Shown: positions 6,616 to 15,657 of the stretch, in pieces | Layout of the letters: every line of letters starts with the position of its first letter | Numbering within the stretch: the stretch's first letter is position 1 | IMG/VR virus record: IMGVR_UViG_3300024518_005496 | Span: 1-34,459 of that record | Direction: 5' to 3' (one strand) | Length of the DNA stretch: 34,459 bases | Source: a virus | Notes under the pieces: model-generated | Database searches by the model: none | What the model saw: only the letters and a program-made list of their open reading frames with translations | What the model was told of the DNA's origin: nothing | Position numbers and translations under genes: made by a program

Positions 6616-9600
6616 TTACCTCTTCGCGTCCGTTGCGTCAATCGAAGTCACTGGTGACGCACTTGATATATTATCAGTTATGTCTTCCCACGTTGCGTAG
6701 CCGTCGCCGGAAGTTGCCCTTTCTATCATTGTCCCAGAGGCGGTTAACGAATTCCCTAAGAAAATATCGCCGGATTTTGTGACGCTCATTCCGTAGGGCG
6801 TATCTATTTTTGCATTCGCTTGAGAAACCGGGTTTTCTGGTATTTCGTCTGTGCCAATAAATAGTTTACCCTTCCGAACCGTTCTTTTCCATATTTCATA
6901 TACGGTTGGGGCTCCGCTATCAAGGATGAAAGCCACCATTGTCTGACTATCGACTTTTATTATATGTTCTATTGAGCGAGTTGTCCCAGCGCCGGTTACT
7001 ATCTCGCCTGCGTCCCAATCCGAGTCACCGTCAAATTGATGGAAATACAACTCAGCATCTCTGGCGTCCCATCCGGGCATTGTCGAAAAGTTTATTTGAT
7101 TGGCCGGTTTGACGTCGGCTGTTGCTGGTGCATTTAAAGGCGAGAATGTATTTCCAGAATAATTCCACTGGCCGCTAACTTGAGACCATTGTTTTATTGG
7201 TCCCGAGTACAGAAAATCCGTGATCCCTGAACCACTTATGGGCCTAAGTGCATTGGCCCAATTAGTACCGTCAAATTCTAAAATATCCTCGGATGCGGCG
7301 GTATTCACACCTACAAGAATCCCTTTTTGTACCCCCTGTTGCGTACCGGCCCAATTTTCCAGTCCTGTTTCTATTCCGTTCGGTGTAGTTGCCGCCGCCC
7401 AAGATGTGCCGTCAGTTGACGATTCAGAGCCGTTTGTCTGACCAGTAGTCGCCTGTACCAGGTATACCATTTTGCTTCCGTTTTGCCACAATCCAACTTT
7501 AGCCGTTGAAAAAATGCCGGTATGTCGAACTGATGTATACGTTTGTGTCCAGTTGCCTGCTGTGCCGTCATAGGAATAAATGTGTATGGCATTGCTCCCG
7601 GCTGTTTCTTTCATATACGCTACAAATAATGTTCCGCCAAAATAGCATATTTTTGGTTGGTTTTGGGACTGAGTTGGCACTGTCGGCGAAAAATCGGTAC
7701 TTTGGCCTATCAATGTTACCGTTTCTTCGCCTATATCCAATTCATACACTTTAAGCAGATTGTCACAAGTGTAAATTTTTGACCCGCCATCCCAAGCAGC
7801 AAAAAAGTAGCTTGTCGTTGTTGTTGTCACTGACAGACTTAAATTAGTCCATAAAATATCCATTTCTCGCTCTAGTGGCTGATATTCCATCACATAAGCA
7901 ATGTACTCCCTCGTGCTTGCGTCTGACCAATCGATGTGAGCCGAGCCTATGTACTCAGGAGCCTCAATTGGTTCATCGTCAATAATTTCAATAGCTCCCA
8001 AATCGTTGTCAACGTCCGAGTATGTCGAACCACCATCCTCAGATATTACAATATGTTTTATGCCTGCTTCGCCGGTCAAACCAATTGGCGCATCAAATCT
8101 GCCATAAATGTGCCATACTTCATCGTCATCTAAAACTCGTTGCGGATAAGCCACAAACTCTCTTCTAGCTAATTCGTCGAGAGTCGCGCCTCCTAACGCC
8201 ACCTCCTCAACAAAATCGCCAGCCCATCCGAAAACCAGCAATTTGAGGTTGTTGTCCTCGTAAACCGTAACAAGGATGTACTCACCATTAATTGTAGCCC
8301 AAATTGGTCTCGTCTCTGTTGAAATCGATGTTCCGTGTATCGGTGTAGGAACAGCAAAGCCGATCTGGGTGGAAAATGATATGTACATTTCCCCCCTCCA
8401 CTTGTCACCGTCCCCCTGGCGTTCGGCCAAAATAATAATTGGGCCTGGCGAATATGGGGAAATAGGGTTGTACGGCGGTGTAGCGACTAGATCTGGATTA
8501 GGCCAAGCAAACTGTATTTGAATTAATGATAAATCACGTGCCACGGGCGCAGTTGCGTCACTCCACGTGTTGAATGGATTAGGTAGCGTTATTGTTTCTG
8601 GCGTTCCGTTTTTGCCTGTAACCCAATGTAACAAACCTTCATCGCCACATCCCCACCAAATTACTTTTTGAGGATTGTTGCTCTGTGCAATATGCCGCCA
8701 ATATTCATTAATCCTCACACAATTATAAGCTTGGGCTTGCAGTTCCTCCCACGTTGTGTCGTCGTCATCTCTGTACAGAGATGACTGACCGGCGAGGGCG
8801 GCCTGTAGCCCTCCCTCTTCATCTTCATCCCAAGCCTCATCTGCGGAATCTGACCAATCGGCATCAGGCAGACTGGTCGGGAAATCGCTTTTAATCCCGT
8901 CTGGGCCAATGGCCTCTGGGTGAAGGATCACGCTTGTTTGTGTTTCGCCACTTTTACTGTTGACGCTCGATATGATTTGATGACATATTAGATTAATATT
9001 GTCCATTGTGCCTCGATTCAAAATGTCATCCAAGTCAGAAATGGAGTACATACCATACGAGCCAATAGTAGTAAATGCACCGCTATAGTCCCCTGAACAC
9101 GTAAATCTTATTTCTTGTATCTCCAAGTTGCCTTTGGCCAGATCGCGCCCGGCCCGTTTATTGGCGTCATCTTGGCTATCCAAAATGGAGCGACTTCTAT
9201 GTTTGTGAGAGATGCCGTAGGTATTGATTGTACCTATGTTGTTGTTATTGTCATCAACATAGCCAGGTATCATAGCCACATACGGAATTGATGATGTTTG
9301 GTTGTAAAAAAATCCGGACACCATTGCCTTTACCATGCGTGCCCGTTGGTGTGCCGGATAATCAATAGTACCTGACACATCCTCTGGCAATATTTCAAAA
9401 ATCTCATCAAGAGCAGTTCGGTCGGTCATTAATTGTGTTTCATCTACCAAGTGTATTCTCCCTACCCTGTCACATTGAAAAACAGAGAAGAGGTTTTTGG
9501 TCAGATTATTTATCATAGCCAAAATAGAATTAGAACCCGGCTGGTCAAGCTGCCCGCCTGCCGCCTCAAATTGCGATTCCTTTATGTATTGCTGATTGTC

Positions 9601-10767
9601 CATCAATCCTTTTACATCACAAATGGTCAAGATGTTCGTGTGCCATCTAAGTAAATGGTGAATTGCGCGACCGACTGTTAGCCAGCTTGCGTAATGATAC
9701 CAGACGGTTGGTGTGCCGCCCTTTGCCTCGACGGTAACCGAGTTCATTGGCAATCGTGCCAGCATTTTATCAATTGAAATAATGGTAAGCGAGTGATCAG
9801 AGTCGCCACGTTGTAGGTTTTGCTTGTTGGCGACTTTATCCACATAGCCAATTATTGGCTCAGGATAATCCAACCCCAGAACGGACACAACTCCAGATAT
9901 ACCGTCAAAATAGTCATTGTGAAATAAGCCCACTAAGGCGCCGGTTGGGAGATTCGCTATTGTCGCGTCGTCTCCGTCCATACTCAAATTGGCCTGGACT
10001 CCTCTCCCCAATTGTTCGGTAATTTTTACCTTACTAAATCCTGTAAGCGGCGCAACGGTTGAAATAATGAGAATTCGCTCTTGAGTTTCCAGATTGTCAT
10101 CAGCTGCCGTGCATGTCGCTGTCCATTGTCCTACCGAGGTTACGGTAATCGTCCCGATTCCCGTAGTGGTATTAAAATTAATAGTTGGCCCTGTTGGGGC
10201 TATCGCAAGTATATAGGAATCTATTGCTGCACCCTCGGCAATAGCATAGCTATCACTGAGGTCGAAATTAAAAACAGCAGAACTATCAACCAACTCTTGA
10301 TATTGTATTGACGGCCCGGCGATACAAACGGGGCCAGGCGGCCAAGTAAAATTTGTGCCATAAAATTTCTTCCAGATCGAGGTGTCCAAATCAATCCTTG
10401 GCATTACCCGCCAAGGCTCTGTTTCGTTATCAACAACGGTCAGGTAATCATCGTCCTCAAAATCGCGGCCATTTTCATCAATCGTTATTGTTCCAGTTGA
10501 TGTGGAGCCGGTTATTGATTTTACCCTTTCGATTCCTTTGTCGTTCAACCCTGCCGCTGTCCCTATCCAAAGAAGCATACCATCTGTGACAAGAGTATAA
10601 TCACCGGCCCCACCGTCATAGACAATATCTCTTGCCCCGCGCTCAATAGACGCATCGTCTATTTGAGCAGTCAAAGTGGACTGAGGATTGACGACGACAA
10701 GGAAAAACTCGGAACGGTGTTGCGTGGTTCTTAGGTTGGTTAAGTTACCGGCTGTTAATATAGTCAT
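6616..10767 (-). CDS. Large tail-tip / host-interaction protein
   Basis: A 1383-residue protein, the largest in the window, placed after the tape measure and distal-tail-like genes. The first roughly 600 residues look like a tail hub or tip domain. From about residue 640 the sequence turns into WDG/EDGG-type beta repeats with an Asp-box-like SEDGGSTY near residue 908, suggesting a beta-propeller that binds surface glycans. There is no transmembrane segment. The ATG at 10767 has a weak ribosome binding site; the 108 bases upstream contain one copy of a 57-bp direct repeat. Role inferred from size, order and beta repeats. Confidence 0.72.
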   Translation of the reverse strand: MTILTAGNLTNLRTTQHRSEFFLVVVNPQSTLTAQIDDASIERGARDIVYDGGAGDYTLVTDGMLLWIGTAAGLNDKGIERVKSITGSTSTGTITIDENGRDFEDDDYLTVVDNETEPWRVMPRIDLDTSIWKKFYGTNFTWPPGPVCIAGPSIQYQELVDSSAVFNFDLSDSYAIAEGAAIDSYILAIAPTGPTINFNTTTGIGTITVTSVGQWTATCTAADDNLETQERILIISTVAPLTGFSKVKITEQLGRGVQANLSMDGDDATIANLPTGALVGLFHNDYFDGISGVVSVLGLDYPEPIIGYVDKVANKQNLQRGDSDHSLTIISIDKMLARLPMNSVTVEAKGGTPTVWYHYASWLTVGRAIHHLLRWHTNILTICDVKGLMDNQQYIKESQFEAAGGQLDQPGSNSILAMINNLTKNLFSVFQCDRVGRIHLVDETQLMTDRTALDEIFEILPEDVSGTIDYPAHQRARMVKAMVSGFFYNQTSSIPYVAMIPGYVDDNNNNIGTINTYGISHKHRSRSILDSQDDANKRAGRDLAKGNLEIQEIRFTCSGDYSGAFTTIGSYGMYSISDLDDILNRGTMDNINLICHQIISSVNSKSGETQTSVILHPEAIGPDGIKSDFPTSLPDADWSDSADEAWDEDEEGGLQAALAGQSSLYRDDDDTTWEELQAQAYNCVRINEYWRHIAQSNNPQKVIWWGCGDEGLLHWVTGKNGTPETITLPNPFNTWSDATAPVARDLSLIQIQFAWPNPDLVATPPYNPISPYSPGPIIILAERQGDGDKWRGEMYISFSTQIGFAVPTPIHGTSISTETRPIWATINGEYILVTVYEDNNLKLLVFGWAGDFVEEVALGGATLDELARREFVAYPQRVLDDDEVWHIYGRFDAPIGLTGEAGIKHIVISEDGGSTYSDVDNDLGAIEIIDDEPIEAPEYIGSAHIDWSDASTREYIAYVMEYQPLEREMDILWTNLSLSVTTTTTSYFFAAWDGGSKIYTCDNLLKVYELDIGEETVTLIGQSTDFSPTVPTQSQNQPKICYFGGTLFVAYMKETAGSNAIHIYSYDGTAGNWTQTYTSVRHTGIFSTAKVGLWQNGSKMVYLVQATTGQTNGSESSTDGTSWAAATTPNGIETGLENWAGTQQGVQKGILVGVNTAASEDILEFDGTNWANALRPISGSGITDFLYSGPIKQWSQVSGQWNYSGNTFSPLNAPATADVKPANQINFSTMPGWDARDAELYFHQFDGDSDWDAGEIVTGAGTTRSIEHIIKVDSQTMVAFILDSGAPTVYEIWKRTVRKGKLFIGTDEIPENPVSQANAKIDTPYGMSVTKSGDIFLGNSLTASGTMIERATSGDGYATWEDITDNISSASPVTSIDATDAKR

Positions 10768-10816
10768 TATAAAAAATTCTCAAACAGATATGTTTTTTCT
10801 GTTTCTGTCAGCACCC

Positions 10817-10873
10817 GTTTGGAAATATCCGTCTATTAATCCACATTGGGTTATGCCTATTCGGAATCGTTCC
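10817..10873. repeat. 57-bp direct repeat, copy 1
   Basis: Matches 11459-11515 at 56 of 57 positions (T versus C at 10840). This copy lies just after the stop codon of the gene at 10876-11526, while the other copy encodes that gene's N-terminus. The copies are 642 bp apart, exactly 214 codons, so recombination between them would delete the gene while keeping the reading frame. Confidence 0.9.
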
Positions 10874-10875
10874 CA

Positions 10876-11526
10876 TCATACGAAAAACGAAAAATACCCG
10901 CTTGCGTTCTCTAGTGTGTCGGAAGATAGTGTGAAACATCCCCGCGGGACGTAGCTTATAGCAGTCAAATTACAGTCGCCGCTACACACAGTTGGTGCTG
11001 ATGATTCGCTTCCCGTGTGTAAGGTAATTGTTGCCGATGTTGGGACGGTGAAAAATACCGTTACATTGTAGGGGGGGAGATGTCCTACCTCAACCGTATT
11101 CGAGGAAAAGACAATTATATCATCTGACCACACCACATTGTTAATTTCAAGCAATACATTAGTAAACCCACCACCACCTTTCACCGGGTTCCATTCAGGC
11201 ATTAAGGGCCTGCCGCGCAAGTCCAGAAATTCCTCTTTACTAGGTGTAGTTGCGTCGCTGCGTGGTATAGTCAGATATAGTTCGTCATCCCCGGCAAGAA
11301 GTACCCAAGACTCTATAATATTTGCCTGCTGCACGGGGATGCTATTCCATAGCAATTGTACTTTCTCGTGCCCTTGCCGTCGTTCTCCACCTAAAGAGGT
11401 TGTTTTTTTCACCAAATACGACTTGGTTGATACTAAGTCGGGTTGAGCAAGTCCAAGAGTTTGGAAATATCCGTCTATTAACCCACATTGGGTTATGCCT
11501 ATTCGGAATCGTTCCGGATACATCAT
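10876..11526 (-). CDS. Distal-tail-like protein
   Basis: A 216-residue protein directly after the tape measure, where siphoviruses encode a distal tail (Dit) protein. Its ATG overlaps the tape-measure stop (ATGA), with GGGAGG upstream. The sequence is beta-rich. Two cysteines near residue 180 are close enough to pair. Residues 4-22 are encoded by one copy of a 57-bp direct repeat whose other copy follows the stop codon in the same frame. Assignment rests on position and length; I see no diagnostic motif. Confidence 0.65.
   Translation of the reverse strand: MMYPERFRIGITQCGLIDGYFQTLGLAQPDLVSTKSYLVKKTTSLGGERRQGHEKVQLLWNSIPVQQANIIESWVLLAGDDELYLTIPRSDATTPSKEEFLDLRGRPLMPEWNPVKGGGGFTNVLLEINNVVWSDDIIVFSSNTVEVGHLPPYNVTVFFTVPTSATITLHTGSESSAPTVCSGDCNLTAISYVPRGCFTLSSDTLENASGYFSFFV
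11459..11515. repeat. 57-bp direct repeat, copy 2
   Basis: Lies inside the 5' end of the distal-tail-like gene and encodes most of its first 23 residues. Partner of 10817-10873. Confidence 0.9.
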
Positions 11527-14105
11527 TTCTCAAGTGCCTCCCTGATCAGATTTATGAACATTTCTCTATCAATGGCCGACCTAAGCGGGTCTCCTGTAGT
11601 AATGTTTATATCGCCACGGCTGTTATTAATGCTGGTAGCCTGATTATTAATGGCTTGCTGTACTGCCGGTTGCTGAGTGGCCCCTGGTTGAAATAGCACT
11701 TCACCACCAGCAACCATTGCCGGACTATGAATACCTGTAGGACCCGGCATAATTCCACCGTCCGCAAATCCTGGCGATAGGCCGGGGAACAGTGTTGGGC
11801 CAGCCGACCCTCCTCCGCCTGCTGCTCTAGCCCTGGCCCTTGCCAGTCGCTCATATGCTTTTATTTGCGCGTTAACCGACGCCTCTACTGCCGCTTGTTT
11901 CTTTTTTTCGCTGGCCTCGATAAGGGCAACTTCGTCATTTAGTTGCTTTTCAAGATCAGCCTTGGCCCTCGCATTTCGTTTCTTCTCATCTTCGGCGGCT
12001 CTTGTTTCCTGCGCCTTGATAGCCTCTCGTTTTTCTTCGGCTACCCGTGCCGCATCCTCAAGTGCCTCTTGATTCGCGCGTTGTTGCTCCTCGAACGCCC
12101 TGGCTAGAGCCTCAACCAAATCCTCTATCTGTCGTTCGCTGGCTTCTTTTGCGTCTTCGCGCTCTCGTTCACGTTGGAGCTTGAGTTCTTCCTTTTGTCG
12201 CTCGCCTTCAATTCTCAATTCCTCAAGCGATTGACTGCGGTCTGTCTCCGCTCCTTGCAACTCTTCTTCGCGCTGGCGTTGGGCATTTACGAAAGCAATC
12301 GCGTCACGTGATCGGGCTGCGTCTGCTGCTGACAGATCGAAATCACGGCGAATCTCTTGTATTCGCTGTAAGTGATCGCGTTCTATATCAACTTTGTCTT
12401 GAGCTAGCGTGCGAGCCAAGTCCGTTTCATCTCTCCCGGTGTTTTTGTCAATGTCTGACAAATCCCGGTCGAGGTCTTTTGAGGCATCCGCTAAAGCTTG
12501 CTGATGTTTGCGAATAAGCTCTTCGATCTCTCGCTGGTTTTCTCTGGCAATTTCGAGGCGTTTTTTTGCTGCGGTCTCTGCGGCATCAAGCCGGGCCCGC
12601 TCGAATTTAATTTGATCGTCGAGGATGCGGCGTTGATGGGCGGTTTCTAGTTTCTCAGTGGCTTCATTGACTTTTTTAGTAGCTTTCTCTAATTCGTTTA
12701 ATTCGTCTCCGGCCTCACGCGCCGCCGCCGCCTCAGCTATAAGAGCATCTGCTTCGGCTATGCCGGATTCCGTTGATTCCCCTACAGCTAGTGCTCTTTC
12801 CTCGTGCTTTTTTTTATTTTCCGCTACACGTTTAGAGGATTCTTTTATCTTTTCGTTGAATTCCCCGATCACTTCATTGTATGCCTCTTGCCCCGCCTGG
12901 TCAACCCTTAGTTGATCTCCTACTAAATCACGTGGTACCGAAGAAAATTCGTCAAACGTTGTTTGTTGTGAGGTAAGTGCATCAGATTCACGTTGCCTCG
13001 CCTCATCCTTTGCCGCTTGCGCTCGTAACACTGCCAAGGTTTTCGCCATGCCCAAAATAGTCTGTTCTAGGGTATTTACCGTACCAAGCAAGGTGATAGG
13101 CACTTCCAGATCAAGTAAAGTTTCAGCTAGAATCTTTGCGGCCTCTACCATCGAGAACAGGGCTTCTGATAATTCAATGGCCTCCTCAGTATCTAAATTC
13201 TCAAAAAATTCCGTGATACCCGATCCAATAAAATCAACTACCGAGGCGGCTACATCGCCAAAAGCCGCCGCTATAAGCTCAAAGTCGTCAGATCGCTCGT
13301 TCAGAACACCCCCAAGGGCATCAAACTGCTCTTTTAGCTTCTCAATAATTGGGTCGCCAAGAGATGCTTGCAAATCTTTTGCCACTTGTTCGGCTCGCCC
13401 AAACGATGTGGCGAAAGTATCTTTTGTTGATTCCAGGGAAATACCCATCAAGTCCAACTCTTTAGTTAAGCCTTCGACTAGTCCAGTTGCAGAGCCAAAT
13501 TCTTTCATTGAATTATCAATCCGGCGAACGGATTCATCGGCTAATTCAAATCTCATCTGCAATGAATTTAAGTCTCCACTAAGAGCTTCTATCAAGGCTA
13601 TTCTAGCCGCTCCTCTAATACTTTCCGGCTGTGACCGTAAAAGAGCTACTGCCTGCTCTGATACTTCTTCCACTTGCTCAAGACTCTCTACAAATGGCAA
13701 AAAAGCTTTTGCTATCCCAGTGACGTCCGTACCCAACTCTCGACTCTTTGCACGAAGACGATCAAAAACCGCTGAGGCTGCTTTTTCGTTCCCCTTAAAA
13801 ATACCGACAAAAGCAGCTTCCACAAGTTCAAATTCAGAAGCAACGTCAACAGAACCTCGAGCAATACCCACAAGAGCTCCAATGGCCTGCTTGCCAAGTT
13901 GTATAAATTCGGTAGTCAGGCTCGAAACCAAACCGCTAATTACACCGATTTTAACACCAGACAGTTTGGCTGATTTACCAATACCGCTAAAGGCAGTATC
14001 TCCGCGTTTGGCTACTTTTTCCAACGCTTTGGAAATTCCCCTTAATGATTTTAGTATTTCATCGTCATTTAATTCAACTTTGTAAACAACATCTGGCTTA
14101 GGCAT
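11523..14105 (-). CDS. Tail tape-measure protein
   Basis: An 860-residue protein that sets tail length and is ejected with the DNA. Hydrophobic helical segments lie near residues 48-90, followed by a long alpha-helical body. From about residue 440 to 780 there is a very Glu/Lys/Arg/Ala-rich coiled coil with little else. A Gly/Pro-rich segment near 795-820 precedes a short C-terminal helix. Length, composition and place after the small tail genes are typical. By the usual 1.5 angstrom per residue rule the tail would be roughly 130 nm, an estimate only. The antisense strand carries a long open frame that is a composition artefact. Confidence 0.93.
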   Translation of the reverse strand: MPKPDVVYKVELNDDEILKSLRGISKALEKVAKRGDTAFSGIGKSAKLSGVKIGVISGLVSSLTTEFIQLGKQAIGALVGIARGSVDVASEFELVEAAFVGIFKGNEKAASAVFDRLRAKSRELGTDVTGIAKAFLPFVESLEQVEEVSEQAVALLRSQPESIRGAARIALIEALSGDLNSLQMRFELADESVRRIDNSMKEFGSATGLVEGLTKELDLMGISLESTKDTFATSFGRAEQVAKDLQASLGDPIIEKLKEQFDALGGVLNERSDDFELIAAAFGDVAASVVDFIGSGITEFFENLDTEEAIELSEALFSMVEAAKILAETLLDLEVPITLLGTVNTLEQTILGMAKTLAVLRAQAAKDEARQRESDALTSQQTTFDEFSSVPRDLVGDQLRVDQAGQEAYNEVIGEFNEKIKESSKRVAENKKKHEERALAVGESTESGIAEADALIAEAAAAREAGDELNELEKATKKVNEATEKLETAHQRRILDDQIKFERARLDAAETAAKKRLEIARENQREIEELIRKHQQALADASKDLDRDLSDIDKNTGRDETDLARTLAQDKVDIERDHLQRIQEIRRDFDLSAADAARSRDAIAFVNAQRQREEELQGAETDRSQSLEELRIEGERQKEELKLQREREREDAKEASERQIEDLVEALARAFEEQQRANQEALEDAARVAEEKREAIKAQETRAAEDEKKRNARAKADLEKQLNDEVALIEASEKKKQAAVEASVNAQIKAYERLARARARAAGGGGSAGPTLFPGLSPGFADGGIMPGPTGIHSPAMVAGGEVLFQPGATQQPAVQQAINNQATSINNSRGDINITTGDPLRSAIDREMFINLIREALEK

Positions 14106-14406
14106 TGTTCGCCTCTAATTTAGTGGTAATATACAGTGCTTGTGCGTAGATTTCGTTGGCTTTTTTCAACACTGAAACTTTATCCTGGCTTTCGGTATCT
14201 AAGGTCGAAAATTTTGTCATCAGATTCTTTAACTGAATGTGTAGCAACTCGCCGCGAATGTATTCAGCTTGCAGTTTTTGACGTGCCTTCAAGTGGCAAG
14301 TCAAAAATAATGCCACCTGCGGTGTTACGCGCCGAATACCAACCGCTAAATTTATTTGATGATAATGGATCGCAAGGTACGCGTAAAAATTAGCGTTTAT
14401 TTGCAC
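14098..14406 (-). CDS. Small tail-assembly protein of unknown function
   Basis: I take the GTG at 14406, near the end of the upstream gene, giving 102 residues; a longer version from 14445 would overlap that gene by 56 bases. The product is helical, with a basic middle (KARQKLQAEY) and a Gln/Lys/Asp-rich second half. It overlaps the tape-measure start by eight bases, suggesting coupled translation. No domain is recognised. Confidence 0.6.
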   Translation of the reverse strand: MQINANFYAYLAIHYHQINLAVGIRRVTPQVALFLTCHLKARQKLQAEYIRGELLHIQLKNLMTKFSTLDTESQDKVSVLKKANEIYAQALYITTKLEANNA

Positions 14407-14971
14407 GCATAACGTCCTTCCACCCCTTTTTGAACCCAGCGTCAATTCGCCTGTTTAAGCGTGGGCGAAGGTCTTTTTTAACTGCCTTGTCTAAATGACG
14501 CGGCGGAAAGCCAGGATGATTAACCTGCCGGGAAAAGACTTTTTTCCCGCCCCTAACCTTGCCGCTTCCCCCAAACCTGGCCGGGTTTGCACCTGTTTTC
14601 GCTTGGTAGCTACGTTTCCCTCCCCAATTGTATACCAGTACACCGCCTGGCTTTCGGGGTTTGATGGTATGCGGTTTGGCTCCTGTGTCATTTATCAATT
14701 TCCACAGGCCACCGATATTCAGGTTCCGGTTCACTTTTTGCCGTCGATTGGTGATCTTGGTCTCAAGCCTGATTTGTCCGGGCACTACAAAAATGGTCGT
14801 CTTAAAATTGGGCTTATGTGTCCAATTGTCAACAACCCGATCCAAGGATCGGGTTGTTGTAGCTGCCACTGGTTTTAATTCCTCTCGAACTGCCTGCCGA
14901 ACTAAATTGTACTGAATTTTAGGTGATTTGGGCCTATGAGTCATCACCACGCCGGATTTCCTTTTAGCCAT
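14390..14971 (-). CDS. Minor tail / HK97 gp10-like protein
   Basis: A 193-residue, very basic protein. The C-terminal segment VNHPGFPPRHLDKAV (about residues 148-162) matches the HPG-x-PP pattern near the C-terminus of HK97 gp10-family tail proteins, which act in tail completion. The N-terminal 90 residues are helical then beta. A perfect 14-bp inverted repeat lies within the coding sequence at 14830-14859. It overlaps the upstream chaperone frame by eight bases. Confidence 0.7.
   Translation of the reverse strand: MAKRKSGVVMTHRPKSPKIQYNLVRQAVREELKPVAATTTRSLDRVVDNWTHKPNFKTTIFVVPGQIRLETKITNRRQKVNRNLNIGGLWKLINDTGAKPHTIKPRKPGGVLVYNWGGKRSYQAKTGANPARFGGSGKVRGGKKVFSRQVNHPGFPPRHLDKAVKKDLRPRLNRRIDAGFKKGWKDVMRANKR
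14830..14859. repeat. Perfect 14-bp inverted repeat inside a gene
   Basis: CAACAACCCGATCC (14830-14843) and GGATCGGGTTGTTG (14846-14859), separated by two bases. As RNA this would be a very stable hairpin in the 5' third of the minor tail gene. It encodes a TTTRSLDRVV stretch, so the protein is not disturbed. Confidence 0.85.
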
Positions 14972-15164
14972 TTTTTTCCCGTAGGCTTTCCATCTCTAAA
15001 CCAGTCAACCATTCTCGATGTTTTAAGTCACATATCATCGTGGCTCTGTCTCTGATGGTAAATTGACTCCATTGCTGGATCGTCCAACTATTTTGTGCTC
15101 TAACTTCGCCCGCCCATCCCCTGGTCGATATAAGGTGGGCGTGACCGGCAGGCAGATCACCCAT
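14964..15164 (-). CDS. Tail-assembly chaperone, T-like frame
   Basis: A 66-residue frame starting four bases after the stop of the 162-residue chaperone. Its own ATG has no good ribosome binding site. The reading frame is open upstream through the end of the preceding gene, so it could be made as a -1 frameshift extension at the AAAAA run 15181-15185, as in the lambda G/GT system. A segment rich in Trp, Arg and Glu (IRDRATMICDLKHREWL) resembles such extensions. Placement immediately before the minor tail and tape-measure genes supports this. Confidence 0.6.
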   Translation of the reverse strand: MGDLPAGHAHLISTRGWAGEVRAQNSWTIQQWSQFTIRDRATMICDLKHREWLTGLEMESLREKNG

Positions 15165-15168
15165 AGCT

Positions 15169-15657
15169 TCAAATAAAGGCTTTTTCTGGAACGAAGCCGA
15201 GAAACACCTCGGACAAAACGTCCGAGATATCCTTACCTGTCACCTCTGGACAGAGTACAGCTTGTTGAAGGGCAGGGTAGTCTGAAATGGATATTTTGTC
15301 CCTGTCGTCGTCATTTACGCAATTTTCGATAATGTACTGAGCAACATCATGCGCGTGTTGCTCAGTACATTCTGCTTGAAATTTCGCTTGGGTCAAGGCG
15401 GCTTGATAATGATTGTACCGCAGCCACAAAGCCATATCGTGACTATTGGCTTCACATTGATTCATTGGAAAATCCGGCTTTGTAGGAGGAGTCGTAAACT
15501 TGGTCAAATCATAGTCGATAACCTGTTGTATGCCCCCATCGAGCTCCAAAACAATTTGATACGGCCCCGGATTATCGAATGGAACATTGATCGATAATTC
15601 GTAAAGATTCAATTTACGAATCGGAATGATGTCTCCATTCGATAGCGTGATTTCCAT
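15169..15657 (-). CDS. Tail-assembly chaperone, G-like
   Basis: A 162-residue acidic protein following the tail-tube gene. It has a beta-rich N-terminal half, then a helical part with Gln/His-rich turns. In siphoviruses a chaperone in this place keeps the tape measure soluble during tail assembly. Its last codons contain GAAAAAG, a possible -1 slippage site leading into the next frame. The start codon abuts the stop of the upstream gene. Role inferred from order. Confidence 0.65.
   Translation of the reverse strand: MEITLSNGDIIPIRKLNLYELSINVPFDNPGPYQIVLELDGGIQQVIDYDLTKFTTPPTKPDFPMNQCEANSHDMALWLRYNHYQAALTQAKFQAECTEQHAHDVAQYIIENCVNDDDRDKISISDYPALQQAVLCPEVTGKDISDVLSEVFLGFVPEKAFI

Noticed and set aside
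10817-11515. Diversity-generating retroelement template/variable repeat pair
   Set aside because: The repeats differ by one T/C and not at adenines, the coding copy is at the N-terminus and no reverse transcriptase is present.
13048-14085. A 345-residue plus-strand frame
   Set aside because: It is fully antisense to the tape-measure gene, Ser/Pro/Ala-rich as expected from reversed Glu/Lys/Arg codons, and has no ribosome binding site or motif.
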